Part shown: positions 26,225 through 34,660 of the stretch, piece by piece
How the letters are laid out: the number at the start of each line of letters is the position of its first letter
Position numbering within the stretch: position 1 is the first letter of the stretch
Assembly (NCBI GenBank): GCA_964634465.1
Contig: CAZWLY010000009.1
Location: forward strand, 62,001-126,000
From: CAZWLY01 sp964634465
GTDB taxonomy: Bacteria; Desulfobacterota; Desulfarculia; G963662305
Direction of reading: 5' to 3'
Length of the DNA: 64,000 nt
Notes under the pieces: model-generated
Database searches by the model: none
Seen by the model: the letters and a program-made list of their open reading frames with translations, nothing else
What the model was told of the DNA's origin: nothing
Position numbers and translations under genes: made by a program

Positions 26225-27478
26225 ATGTCGACCGAGTTGAATCCGTTCAAGATTGCCCAGGCCCAGTTGGACGATGCCGCCGAGCGGCTGGGCTTGGACG
26301 AGGCCACCCACGAGCTTTTGCGGTGGCCGATGAAAGAGTATCAGTTCACCCTGCCGGTCAGGATGGACGACGGCAGTGCAAAGATTTTCAGGGGCTTCAG
26401 GGTTCAATACAACCGGGCCCTGGGACCGACCAAGGGCGGCCTTAGGTGGCACCCCGACGAGACGATCGACACCGTGCGGGCCTTGGCGGCCTGGATGACC
26501 TGGAAGTGCTCGGTGGTCAACATCCCTCTCGGCGGCGGCAAGGGCGGCATCGTCTGCAACCCCAAGGAGCTCTCCGAGTCCGAGAAGGAGCGCCTGGCTC
26601 GGGCTTACATCAGGGCGATCTGGCAGAACATCGGCGTCGATCAGGACGTGCCGGCGCCGGACGTCTACACCACGCCCCAGATCATGGCCTGGATGATGGA
26701 CGAGTACGAGTACTTGCGCGGGAGCAGCCACCCCGGCGTTATCACCGGCAAGCCGATCATCATCGGCGGCTCCGAGGGCCGGGGCGACGCCACCGCCCGG
26801 GGCGGCATCTTCGTCACCCGTGAGGCGGCCAAGGCCAAGGGGATCGACCTCAACGGCCAGACGATGGCGATCCAGGGTTTCGGCAACGCCGGCCAGTACG
26901 CGGCGCTGTTGGGTGAAGAGATTCTGGGCCTGAAGCTCGTCGCCGCCTCGGATTCGAGAAGCGGCGTCTACAACGAGAACGGCATCGACGCCAAGGCGCT
27001 GGTCGATTACAAGCTCAACGAGGGCACCCTGGCCGGCTTCCCCGGGGCGGAGTCGATCACCAACGCCGAGCTGTTGGAGCTGCCGGTGACGGTCCTCTTC
27101 CCGGCCGCGCTGGAGAACCAGATCACCGAGGAGAACGCCGATCGGATCAAGGCGACGATGACCTGCGAGCTGGCCAACGGCCCGACCACGCCCGAGGCGG
27201 ACGACATCCTGCATCAAAACGGCGTCTTCGTCCTGCCGGACTTCCTGGCCAACGCCGGCGGCGTGACGGTGTCCTACTTCGAGCAGGTCCAAAACACCTA
27301 CAACTTCTACTGGAGCCTCGAAGAGATCCACCGGAGGCTGGACGACAAGATGACCGCCGCCTTCAACGAGGTCTACGAGATGTACAACCAGCAGGGCGAC
27401 ATCAACATGCGCCAGGCCGCCTACCTGGTCTCGGTCGCCCGCGTCGCCGAGGCCTGCAAACTCAGGGGCTGGGTCTGA
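26225..27478 (+). CDS. gdhA: Glutamate dehydrogenase
   Basis: 417 aa, normal for the short hexameric Glu/Leu/Phe/Val dehydrogenases. Substrate-side Lys residues occur in [13 protein letters not shown] (about 72-84) and [11 protein letters not shown] (about 105-115, catalytic Lys), followed by VPAPDVYT; the NAD(P) fold starts at [13 protein letters not shown] (about 217-229). Interconverts 2-oxoglutarate plus ammonia and glutamate. RBS TTAAGGAGG at correct spacing. Followed after 98 bases by the PPDK-like gene. Confidence 0.95.
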   Translation: MSTELNPFKIAQAQLDDAAERLGLDEATHELLRWPMKEYQFTLPVRMDDGSAKIFRGFRVQYNRALGPTKGGLRWHPDETIDTVRALAAWMTWKCSVVNIPLGGGKGGIVCNPKELSESEKERLARAYIRAIWQNIGVDQDVPAPDVYTTPQIMAWMMDEYEYLRGSSHPGVITGKPIIIGGSEGRGDATARGGIFVTREAAKAKGIDLNGQTMAIQGFGNAGQYAALLGEEILGLKLVAASDSRSGVYNENGIDAKALVDYKLNEGTLAGFPGAESITNAELLELPVTVLFPAALENQITEENADRIKATMTCELANGPTTPEADDILHQNGVFVLPDFLANAGGVTVSYFEQVQNTYNFYWSLEEIHRRLDDKMTAAFNEVYEMYNQQGDINMRQAAYLVSVARVAEACKLRGWV

Positions 27479-27502
27479 TAATTTAAAGACGCGTTCGTCC
27501 TC

Positions 27503-27536
27503 GGCCGGCCGGAGCTCACCACGGCTCCGGCCGGCC
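27503..27536 (+). other. Strong hairpin after gdhA
   Basis: Perfect 13-bp stem GGCCGGCCGGAGC (27503-27515) with GCTCCGGCCGGCC (27524-27536), loop eight bases, no T-tract. May set relative expression of gdhA and the next gene. Confidence 0.5.
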
Positions 27537-27576
27537 GGGCCGCAACCTCGGCCAGCCGCAATTCGGGTCCGACTGA

Positions 27577-29877
27577 ATGAAAAAAATCGAGATACCGGAC
27601 AATCTGTTCAAGGCCCATCTGGTCTTCGAGAAGATGAGCCAGTACCCGGAATATCTGCGCGAGATGCGCGAGGTCTTCCTGGACTTCATCGAGCGCAAAA
27701 AGCTGGCCAAGGCCGAAGAATTGATGGAGCTCGCCCGCCAGCGGGCCGAGGCCGACGGCATCGATCCGGACGACGAGGAGACGATAGAGAGTTATTACCA
27801 CACCCTGATCGACCTCTACTTCGCCGCCTCGTTGAAGTCGGTCTCCAGGGCCGACAGCTACATCAACCTGGCCCGCAAACTGGCCAAGAATCGTGAACTG
27901 GCCCGCCTGCTGCACTGGGAGAACGCCTCTTCGACCGAGATCTACCAGCGCCTCAAGGAGTTCTGCGAAATTCCCCTGGGCGACAAGATCATCCCCGAGG
28001 CCGAGGCGATCGGCGTGCGGGTGGCGTTGATCAACCACTTCATCTCCAATCAACTGCCCTACATCGGGGTGGCCAAGCACTACATCACCATCCGCGACGT
28101 CCACCAGATCCTGTCCCGAACGGTCTGGAGCCCCAACCGTTCCGGTCGGATCGGCGGCAAAGCGGCCGGGATGCTCCTGGCCCAGAAGATCGTCCTGCCG
28201 CTCTTTTTCAAGACCAAACAAGAGTTCGTTGAAAACATAAGAGTTCCTGATAGTTATTTCTTGCGTTCCGATATCTTCGACGAGTTCATCCAGGAGAACC
28301 ACCTCGAGCAGTACCACTCCCGCAAGTACGAGAGTCGGGAGAAGATCGAGGAACTCTACCCCAAGATTCAGGCCCATTTCGCCCGGGGCAAGTTCTCCGA
28401 GCGAACGCTGAAGCGCTTCCGCCGCATCCTGGAGGAGATCGGCGAGGTGCCGATCATCGTCCGCTCGTCCTCGTTTCTGGAGGACAACTTCGGGTTGGCC
28501 TTCTCCGGTAAGTACGATTCGATCTTCCTGGCCAACCAGGGCGACATCGAAACCCGGTTGGAGCAGTTCGTGGACGGGGTCAAGCGGGTCCACATGTCCA
28601 CCTACCACCCCAACCCGATCTCGTATCGACAGGACAACAACCTCCTGGACTTCAACGAGCACATGGCCGTTTTGGTTCAGAAGGTGGTCGGGCGCCGCTA
28701 CGGCGACTACTTCTTCCCCACCGCCGGCGGGGTGATCTTCTCCAAGAACTCGTTCATCTGGAATCCCAAGATAGACCCCGACGCCGGGCTGATGCGCATG
28801 GTCTTCGGTTTGGGCACCAGGGCGGTGGATCGGGTCGGCAGCGACTACCCCCGGATGGTCGCCCTGTCCCACCCCACGCTCAGGCCCGAGGTGACCGCCC
28901 AGGCCATCAGGAAATACTCCCAGCGCTACGTCGATCTGTTGAACCTCAAGACCGGCCAGTTGGAGAGCCATCCGCTCCGAAAGCTTCTGTCCGAGGTCCG
29001 TCACCCCGAAGCCCACATGGTCATCTCGCTGGTCCAGGGCGACCATGTGGCCCCGCCGATCAGCAAGGTGGCCAAGTTCGACCCCGCCCAAGCCTGCATC
29101 ACCTTTGACCGGCTGTTGAAAGAGACCGATTTCGGGCGTCTGGTCAGGGAGATGGTCCAGACCGTCTCCAAGGGCTACGGCTGGCCGGTGGACATGGAGT
29201 TCGCCTACGACGACGGCAAGCTCTACCTCCTCCAGTGCCGGACGCTCAGCGTGCCCAACGAGCCCGACCGGGTGGACATCCCGGAGAACATTCCCAAGGA
29301 CAAGATCATCTTCACCTCCAACACCGTGGTCAGAAACCGGATCATCGAGGACATCGAGTACATCGCCTATGTCGATCCGCCGGCCTACAACCGACTGGCC
29401 GACTACGAGGCCAAGCGGCGGGTCGGGCGGGTGATAAACCGCGTCAACAACGCCCTCAAGGACAAGCGCTACGTCCTGTTGGGTCCGGGGCGATGGGGCA
29501 GCAACGACATCAACCTCGGGGTCCAGGTCGGCTATCACGACATCAACCACACCAAGGTCCTGGGCGAAGTGGCCTTCGCCACCGACGGCATCACCCCCGA
29601 GGTCAGCTACGGCACCCACTTCTTCAACGACCTCATCGAGGCCGACATCGTTCCCCTGGCCCTCTACCCAGACGAGGAGGGGATCATCTTCAACCGGGCC
29701 TTCCTCTATCACGGCCCCTCGGTTCTGGAGTATCTCTCGCCCGAAGACGCCGACCTGGGCGGGGTGGTCAGGGTGATCCACGTCCCCTCGGCCGCCGGGG
29801 GGCTGTACCTCCAGATCTACCTGGATGGGGCGGCGAACAAAGGCGTCGGCTTCCTGGCTTCGAAGAGAAACGCCTGA
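27577..29877 (+). CDS. PEP/pyruvate-binding (PPDK N-terminal-like) ATP-grasp protein without phospho-His domain
   Basis: 766 aa. After a helical N-terminal region (about 1-185), GRIGGKAAGM (about 190) opens a pyruvate-phosphate-dikinase-type nucleotide-binding domain, with IIVRSSSFLEDNFGLAFSGK (about 296-315) and the closing WPVDMEFAYDDGKLYLLQCR (about 536-555) typical of PEP synthase/PPDK. The mobile phospho-His domain (TxGGxxSHAA) and the PEP-binding barrel are absent. Instead a conserved-looking C-terminal part contains LLGPGRWGSND and EVSYGTHFFNDL. Probably an ATP-dependent phosphotransferase or ligase of unknown substrate. Its place behind gdhA suggests nitrogen/carbon metabolism, an inference. 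An upstream SD is not obvious before ATG 27577. Confidence 0.7.
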   Translation: MKKIEIPDNLFKAHLVFEKMSQYPEYLREMREVFLDFIERKKLAKAEELMELARQRAEADGIDPDDEETIESYYHTLIDLYFAASLKSVSRADSYINLARKLAKNRELARLLHWENASSTEIYQRLKEFCEIPLGDKIIPEAEAIGVRVALINHFISNQLPYIGVAKHYITIRDVHQILSRTVWSPNRSGRIGGKAAGMLLAQKIVLPLFFKTKQEFVENIRVPDSYFLRSDIFDEFIQENHLEQYHSRKYESREKIEELYPKIQAHFARGKFSERTLKRFRRILEEIGEVPIIVRSSSFLEDNFGLAFSGKYDSIFLANQGDIETRLEQFVDGVKRVHMSTYHPNPISYRQDNNLLDFNEHMAVLVQKVVGRRYGDYFFPTAGGVIFSKNSFIWNPKIDPDAGLMRMVFGLGTRAVDRVGSDYPRMVALSHPTLRPEVTAQAIRKYSQRYVDLLNLKTGQLESHPLRKLLSEVRHPEAHMVISLVQGDHVAPPISKVAKFDPAQACITFDRLLKETDFGRLVREMVQTVSKGYGWPVDMEFAYDDGKLYLLQCRTLSVPNEPDRVDIPENIPKDKIIFTSNTVVRNRIIEDIEYIAYVDPPAYNRLADYEAKRRVGRVINRVNNALKDKRYVLLGPGRWGSNDINLGVQVGYHDINHTKVLGEVAFATDGITPEVSYGTHFFNDLIEADIVPLALYPDEEGIIFNRAFLYHGPSVLEYLSPEDADLGGVVRVIHVPSAAGGLYLQIYLDGAANKGVGFLASKRNA

Positions 29878-29900
29878 TCGACGGCCGGCTCGGCCTTATC

Positions 29901-29929
29901 TGGACAGCCGGGCCGGCTTGGTCTATCCT
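29901..29929 (+). promoter_or_regulatory. Promoter of the SYLF-domain gene
   Basis: TGGACA (29901-29906), 17 bases, TATCCT (29924-29929), 30 bases before ATG 29959. Confidence 0.5.
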
Positions 29930-29958
29930 GAAGCAGCCTGAGTCCAAAGGAGCGTCCA

Positions 29959-30645
29959 ATGACCAGAACTTTCTTCAGAGTGTTATTGATCGCCGTCCTC
30001 TCCCTGGCCTTCGTCGCTCCGGCCCTGGCCGGCGACATCAAGCCCAGAACGGTGATCACCGACGCCGAGTTGGTCCTGGAAGAGATGATGGCCGAGGAAG
30101 ATGGGGCCATCCCCTACGACCTGCTGAAGAAATGCGCCGGGGTGATCATCTTTCCCTCGGTGGTCAAGGGCGGGTTCATCATCGGCGGCAGCTTCGGCCG
30201 GGGAGTGGTTTTGGCCAAAGACGAGAAAGGGAGGTGGTCGCCGCCCGGATTCGTCGATTTCGGCGGCGGCAGCTTCGGCTTTCAAATCGGGGTCCAGTCC
30301 ATCGACCTGATCCTGCTGGTTATGACCAAGCACGGCTTGAAGGCGCTTCTCGATAACAACGTGAAACTGGGCGGCGACATCGGCGTGGCCATCGGTCCGG
30401 TCGGGCGCCGGGCCTCGGCCGGCACCGACGTCGAGCTCACCTCCGTGGTTTACTCCTATTCCCGGACCCAAGGGCTCTTCGCCGGCTTCTCGCTGGAGGG
30501 ATCGGGCATCATGCCCAACGACAAGTATGCCAAGGAGTTCTACGCCGAGAAGTGGTCCATCGAGGACATCATCTTCAAGCGCAAGGTCACCCCTCCGCCG
30601 GCGGCCAAGCGGCTGATGGACGTTTTGGCCAAGTACTCCAAATAG
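29959..30645 (+). CDS. SYLF/Ysc84-domain lipid-binding protein, exported
   Basis: 228 aa. Signal peptide with likely cleavage after PALA (residue 24), then a SYLF (DUF500) domain: CAGVIIFPSVVKGGFIIGGS (about 59-78), GGSFGFQIGVQSIDLILLVM (about 108-127), and the Tyr-rich VVYSYSRTQGLFAGFSLEG. The family binds membrane lipids; bacterial members are periplasmic and of unclear role. RBS AAAGGAGCG. Single-gene unit between the PPDK-like gene and the bio operon. Confidence 0.85.
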   Translation: MTRTFFRVLLIAVLSLAFVAPALAGDIKPRTVITDAELVLEEMMAEEDGAIPYDLLKKCAGVIIFPSVVKGGFIIGGSFGRGVVLAKDEKGRWSPPGFVDFGGGSFGFQIGVQSIDLILLVMTKHGLKALLDNNVKLGGDIGVAIGPVGRRASAGTDVELTSVVYSYSRTQGLFAGFSLEGSGIMPNDKYAKEFYAEKWSIEDIIFKRKVTPPPAAKRLMDVLAKYSK

Positions 30646-30910
30646 GCGTGGCCCCGCCTTCCTTATGAAAAAGACGGCCCGCGGCGAGGCGGCGGCCATG
30701 AGCGCCGCCTCGGTCCTCAAGGGCCCAGAGCGGGTCAGACAGGCGATTCCAAGGCGACTTCGAGACCCCGACCGAGCCGCCGCCTAGCCGAACCCCCTCA
30801 GTCCCCAGGCGGTTCATTACAGGTATAATCCGCCGGCATTACTCGGTATTATCGTCTCGATGGTTCGCCCCGGCTCTTTTGCCTTGCCTCGGATTTTTTC
30901 CTGTGGTATT
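30646..30910. other. Intergenic upstream of bioB
   Basis: Contains a good -10-like TATAAT (30824-30829) without a clear -35. No gene recognised. Confidence 0.4.
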
Positions 30911-30942
30911 GCTGTCAACCAAAACTAAAGAAGGTTGACAGC
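30911..30942 (+). promoter_or_regulatory. BirA-like biotin operator over the bioB ribosome-binding region
   Basis: Perfect 10-bp inverted repeat GCTGTCAACC (30911-30920), 12 bases, GGTTGACAGC (30933-30942), ending one base before ATG 30944. The half-sites match the known BirA consensus (TTGTnAACC...GGTTnACAA) but the gap is 12, not 14-16. Confidence 0.6.
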
Positions 30943-30943
30943 C

Positions 30944-31924
30944 ATGGCCGACCTGCAAGATATCTTCGATCGTCTCGCGTGCGGCGAGGAGTTGGACCGC
31001 ACCGCCGCCTTGCGCCTGCTTTCGCCCATGGAGCGCGCCGACCGGCTCAAGTTGTTCAGCCTGGCCGATCGGGCCACGGCGGCCGCCTTTGGTGGCCGGG
31101 TGGAGTTCTGCGCCATCATCAACGCCCGGTCGGGCAAATGCTCCGAGGACTGCACCTTCTGCGCCCAGTCGGCTCACTACAAGACCGCGGCCCCGGCCCA
31201 CGAGCTTGTGGACCGCGACGCGGTCAAGGCGGCGGCCGCTCGGGCCAAGGAGGGCGGGGCGGTCCGCTTTTCGGTGGTCATCTCGGGCAAGGCGGCGACG
31301 GACAAACAGGTCGATCAAATCTCCGCCATGGTCGAGGACATCGCCTCGTTGGGGCTCAAGCCCTGCGCCTCGTTGGGCTGTCTGAGCCAGGACCAACTGG
31401 CCCGGTTGACCGACGCGGGGCTTGATCGCTACCACCACAACCTGGAGACCGCCAGGACCTATTATCCCCACATCTGCACCACCCACACCTATGAAGAGCG
31501 AGTGGAGACGCTCGAGGCGGCTCGCGCGGTCGGGCTCGGCCTGTGCTCGGGCGGCATCTTCGGTCTGGGCGAGGAGGTCGCCCACCGCCTGGAGATGATC
31601 GAGGCCCTCAAAGAGATCGGGGTCGATTCGGTGGCGGTCAACTTCTTGAATCCCATCCCGGGTACGCCCTTGGACCACCGGCCGCTCTTGGATCCCTGGG
31701 AGGCGCTGTCGATTCTGGCGGTCATCCGACTTCTCATGCCCCGGACCGAGATCAGGACCTGCGGCGGCCGGACCCAGACCCTGGGCGCGCTCTCGCCCCT
31801 GCAATACCTGGCCGGGGCCAACGCGACCATGACCGGCGACTACCTGACCACCGACGGGCCCCAGCCCGATACGGACCGGGCCGAACTGGAGCAAGTGGGT
31901 CTCCAACTGGCCCTCCCAGCCTGA
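30944..31924 (+). CDS. bioB: Biotin synthase
   Basis: 326 aa radical SAM enzyme inserting sulfur into dethiobiotin. The [4Fe-4S] motif is SGKCSEDCTFC (Cys66, Cys70, Cys73). The [2Fe-2S] ligands appear as Cys in KPCASLG, LGLCSGG and Arg in EIRTCGG-type segments. Start at 30944 with AAAGAAGG upstream, partly covered by the inverted repeat; TTG 30935 lies within the operator. First gene of bioB-bioA-bioF; bioD and the pimeloyl genes are not here. Confidence 0.95.
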   Translation: MADLQDIFDRLACGEELDRTAALRLLSPMERADRLKLFSLADRATAAAFGGRVEFCAIINARSGKCSEDCTFCAQSAHYKTAAPAHELVDRDAVKAAAARAKEGGAVRFSVVISGKAATDKQVDQISAMVEDIASLGLKPCASLGCLSQDQLARLTDAGLDRYHHNLETARTYYPHICTTHTYEERVETLEAARAVGLGLCSGGIFGLGEEVAHRLEMIEALKEIGVDSVAVNFLNPIPGTPLDHRPLLDPWEALSILAVIRLLMPRTEIRTCGGRTQTLGALSPLQYLAGANATMTGDYLTTDGPQPDTDRAELEQVGLQLALPA

Positions 31925-31935
31925 AGGACAGGAAG

Positions 31936-33306
31936 ATGGACATCACGGCCCCCGATCGCGCCACGCTGGAGAAGTGGGACAAGAAGTACCTCTGGCACCC
32001 CTTCACCCCGATGAGCCACTGGCTTGAGGAGGAGACGCCGATCATCGTCCGGGGCGAGGGCGATTGCCTCTTCGACGCCGAGGGCAACCGCTACATCGAC
32101 GCCATCTCCTCGCTGTGGACCACGGTTCACGGCCACAACCACCCGGCCTTGAACGCGGCCATGCTCGAGCAGATCGACCGGATCGCCCACACCACCTTCC
32201 TGGGGCTGAGCCACCCCTCGGCCATCGAGCTGGCCAAACGACTTATCGAGATCGCCCCGGAGGGTTTGACCCGGGTCTTCTATTCCGACGCCGGAGCCAC
32301 CGCGGTCGAGGTGGCGCTGAAGATGGCCTTTCAGTACCACCAGCAAAAAGCCGAGCCCGAGCCGGAGCGCACCCTCTTCGTTTCGCTGGCCGGGGCCTAC
32401 CACGGCGACACCCTCGGCGCGGTCTCGGTGGGCGGCATGGGGTTGTTCCACCAGACCTACCGGCCGCTCTTGTTCGAGACCCTCAACCTCCCTCAGCCCT
32501 ATTGCTACCGCTGCCCGCTGGAGAGAGAGTATCCGGCCTGTGAGCTGGCCTGCGCCGCCGAGGCCGAACGGCTGATCGGTGAGAACGCCTCCCGACTGGC
32601 CGCTCTCATCGTCGAGCCGCTCGTTCAGGGCGCGGCCGGGATGATCGTCCAGCCGGACGGCTACCTCCGGCGTCTCTTTGACGCGGCCAAGGCGGCCGGG
32701 GCGCTCGTCATCGCCGACGAGGTGGCCACCGGCTTCGGTCGGACCGGGACCATGTTCGCCTGTGAGCAGGCCGGAATTACGCCGGACCTGATGTGCCTGG
32801 GCAAAGGGCTGACCGGCGGCTACCTGCCCGTGGCCGCCACCCTGGCCGCCGAGGCGGTCTTCGAGGCCTTTCTGGGCCGGCAGTGGGAGGCCCGGACCTT
32901 TTTCCACGGCCACACCTTCACCGCCAACCCGATAGGCTGCGCCGCGGCCGTGGCCAACCTCGAGCTTTTCGAGACCGAGGCGACGCTGGCCAAACTCCAG
33001 CCCAAGATCGAACTTCTGACCGAGTTGCTCGAGCCGCTCAAAGATCGACCCTGGGTCGGCGAGGTGCGCCAGAAAGGCTTCATGGTCGGCGTGGAAATGG
33101 TCGCCGACAGGGCGAGCAAGCAACCGCTGGACCCGAAGAAGCGGCTGCCCCAGCAGGTGGTTCTGGCCGCCCGCGACCGGGGGGTCATCATCCGGCCCCT
33201 GGGCGACGTGATGGTCCTCATGCCCCCGCTGAGCATCGATCCGGACAACTTGAAGACGGCCGTCGAAGCACTCGACGGGGCCATGGCCGAGGTGCTGGGT
33301 GCTTGA
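31936..33306 (+). CDS. bioA: Adenosylmethionine-8-amino-7-oxononanoate aminotransferase
   Basis: 456 aa class III PLP aminotransferase. Opens with the BioA-typical WHPFTPMSHW (about 16-25); SLWTTVHGHNHP near 56; PLP-binding IADEVATGFGRTGTMF (about 257-272) and the Schiff-base Lys in LGKGLTGGYLP (about 285). Converts KAPA to DAPA. RBS AGGACAGGAAG, 11 bases after bioB. The last eight bases overlap bioF. An internal Cys-containing insertion (YCYRCPLEREYPACELACA, about 193-212) is longer than in E. coli BioA and resembles the Bacillus/BioK-like form. Confidence 0.93.
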   Translation: MDITAPDRATLEKWDKKYLWHPFTPMSHWLEEETPIIVRGEGDCLFDAEGNRYIDAISSLWTTVHGHNHPALNAAMLEQIDRIAHTTFLGLSHPSAIELAKRLIEIAPEGLTRVFYSDAGATAVEVALKMAFQYHQQKAEPEPERTLFVSLAGAYHGDTLGAVSVGGMGLFHQTYRPLLFETLNLPQPYCYRCPLEREYPACELACAAEAERLIGENASRLAALIVEPLVQGAAGMIVQPDGYLRRLFDAAKAAGALVIADEVATGFGRTGTMFACEQAGITPDLMCLGKGLTGGYLPVAATLAAEAVFEAFLGRQWEARTFFHGHTFTANPIGCAAAVANLELFETEATLAKLQPKIELLTELLEPLKDRPWVGEVRQKGFMVGVEMVADRASKQPLDPKKRLPQQVVLAARDRGVIIRPLGDVMVLMPPLSIDPDNLKTAVEALDGAMAEVLGA

Positions 33307-34507
33307 ACCGCTCGAGACGGGACCGGCCTGCGGCCGATGGCTGGACCAATTGGCCGGGGAGTTGGAGCGGCTGGAAGGGCAGGGGCTCAAACGGGTCACC
33401 AGGGCGGTCCAGGGCGCCATTGGGCCGGAGGTGGTCATCGACGGTCGGCGCTTGATCCTGGCCGCGGCCAACGACTACCTCGGCCTGGCCGGCGACCCGG
33501 AGGTGATCGAGGCGGCCGTCGAGGCGGCCAGGTCCCACGGGGCCGGGGCCGGCGCGGCCCGGCTGATCTCGGGCACCTTCGACCTGGATCACCGACTGGA
33601 GGCCGAACTGGCCGGCTTCAAGGGGACCGAGGCGGCCCTGGTCTTCTCCACCGGATACCTGGCCAATCTGGGCGTGGTCACCGCTCTGACCGGGCCGGGC
33701 GACGCGATCTTCTCCGACCAACTCAATCACGCCTCCATCGTTGACGGCTGTCGGCTGTCCAAGGCCGAGCGGTTCGTCTTCGGCCACGGCGACGTCGATC
33801 ATCTCGACCGGCTGTTGACCGAACACGGCTCCAGGTTCAGGCGGCGGCTCATCGTCACCGACGGGGTCTTCTCCATGGACGGCGACCTGGCCCCGCTGCC
33901 CGAGTTGGCCTCGCTGGCCCGCCGGCACGAGGCGATGCTGGTCGTGGACGACGCCCACGCCACCGGCGTCATCGGCCCCAACGGCGGCGGTAGTCTGGAC
34001 CACTTCGGCCTCAAGGACGACCGGATCATCCAGATCGGGACCATGTCCAAGGCCCTGGGCTGCCTGGGCGGCTTCGCCGCCGGCCCGGCGGTGGTCATCG
34101 ACTACTTGAGGAACACGGCCCGGCCCTTCTTCTACACCACCGCCCTGCCGCCGGCCGTGTTGGGCGCGGCCCTCAAGGCGCTTGATATCGTCCGTCGCCG
34201 GCCGGAGCGGCGGGAGCGGGTTCTGGCCCTGGCCCGGAAGCTGCGGGCCGAACTGACCGGCCAGGGCTGGTCGGTCCCGGTAGGCGAGACGCCGATCGTG
34301 CCGGTCATCATCGGCGATTCACAAGACGCACTGGCCGCTTCGGCCAGACTCAACGAACTGGGGATCATGATTCCGGCTATTCGGCCGCCCACGGTCGCGC
34401 CGGGCACGGCCCGGCTTCGGATCGCGCTTTCCGCCGGCCACACCGACCAACACCTGGCCCGGATCGTCGAGGCCTTCAGGACCCTGAAAGAAGAAATGGG
34501 CCTCTGA
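33299..34507 (+). CDS. bioF: 8-Amino-7-oxononanoate synthase
   Basis: 402 aa alpha-oxoamine synthase (class II PLP fold). Motifs: NDYLGLAGDP (about 58-67), GTFDLDHRLEAELAGFKG (about 96-113), VVDDAHATGVIGPNG (about 217-231) and PLP Lys in GTMSKALGCLGG (about 245-256). Joins pimeloyl thioester and alanine. GTG start overlaps the bioA stop; no separate RBS, so coupling is likely. Ends the bio operon. Confidence 0.92.
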   Translation: MLEPLETGPACGRWLDQLAGELERLEGQGLKRVTRAVQGAIGPEVVIDGRRLILAAANDYLGLAGDPEVIEAAVEAARSHGAGAGAARLISGTFDLDHRLEAELAGFKGTEAALVFSTGYLANLGVVTALTGPGDAIFSDQLNHASIVDGCRLSKAERFVFGHGDVDHLDRLLTEHGSRFRRRLIVTDGVFSMDGDLAPLPELASLARRHEAMLVVDDAHATGVIGPNGGGSLDHFGLKDDRIIQIGTMSKALGCLGGFAAGPAVVIDYLRNTARPFFYTTALPPAVLGAALKALDIVRRRPERRERVLALARKLRAELTGQGWSVPVGETPIVPVIIGDSQDALAASARLNELGIMIPAIRPPTVAPGTARLRIALSAGHTDQHLARIVEAFRTLKEEMGL

Positions 34508-34622
34508 GCCGGCTCCGGCCAAGGGCGGCGGGCGGCCCTCGACTCCGAGTTCCGTCCGGCGTTTCTTTGGCCCGGCCTCGCTGCTCCTCCCAACCGGGAG
34601 CAACCAACCGGTCCGCCCGTCG

Positions 34623-34651
34623 TTGACACTTCACCGCAACGGGGTTACTCC
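34623..34651 (+). promoter_or_regulatory. Promoter abutting the rlmN start
   Basis: TTGACA (34623-34628), 17 bases, TACTCC (34646-34651), then nine bases to ATG 34661. No Shine-Dalgarno, so transcription probably begins at or just before the start codon. Confidence 0.55.
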
Positions 34652-34660
34652 TTACTCAGT

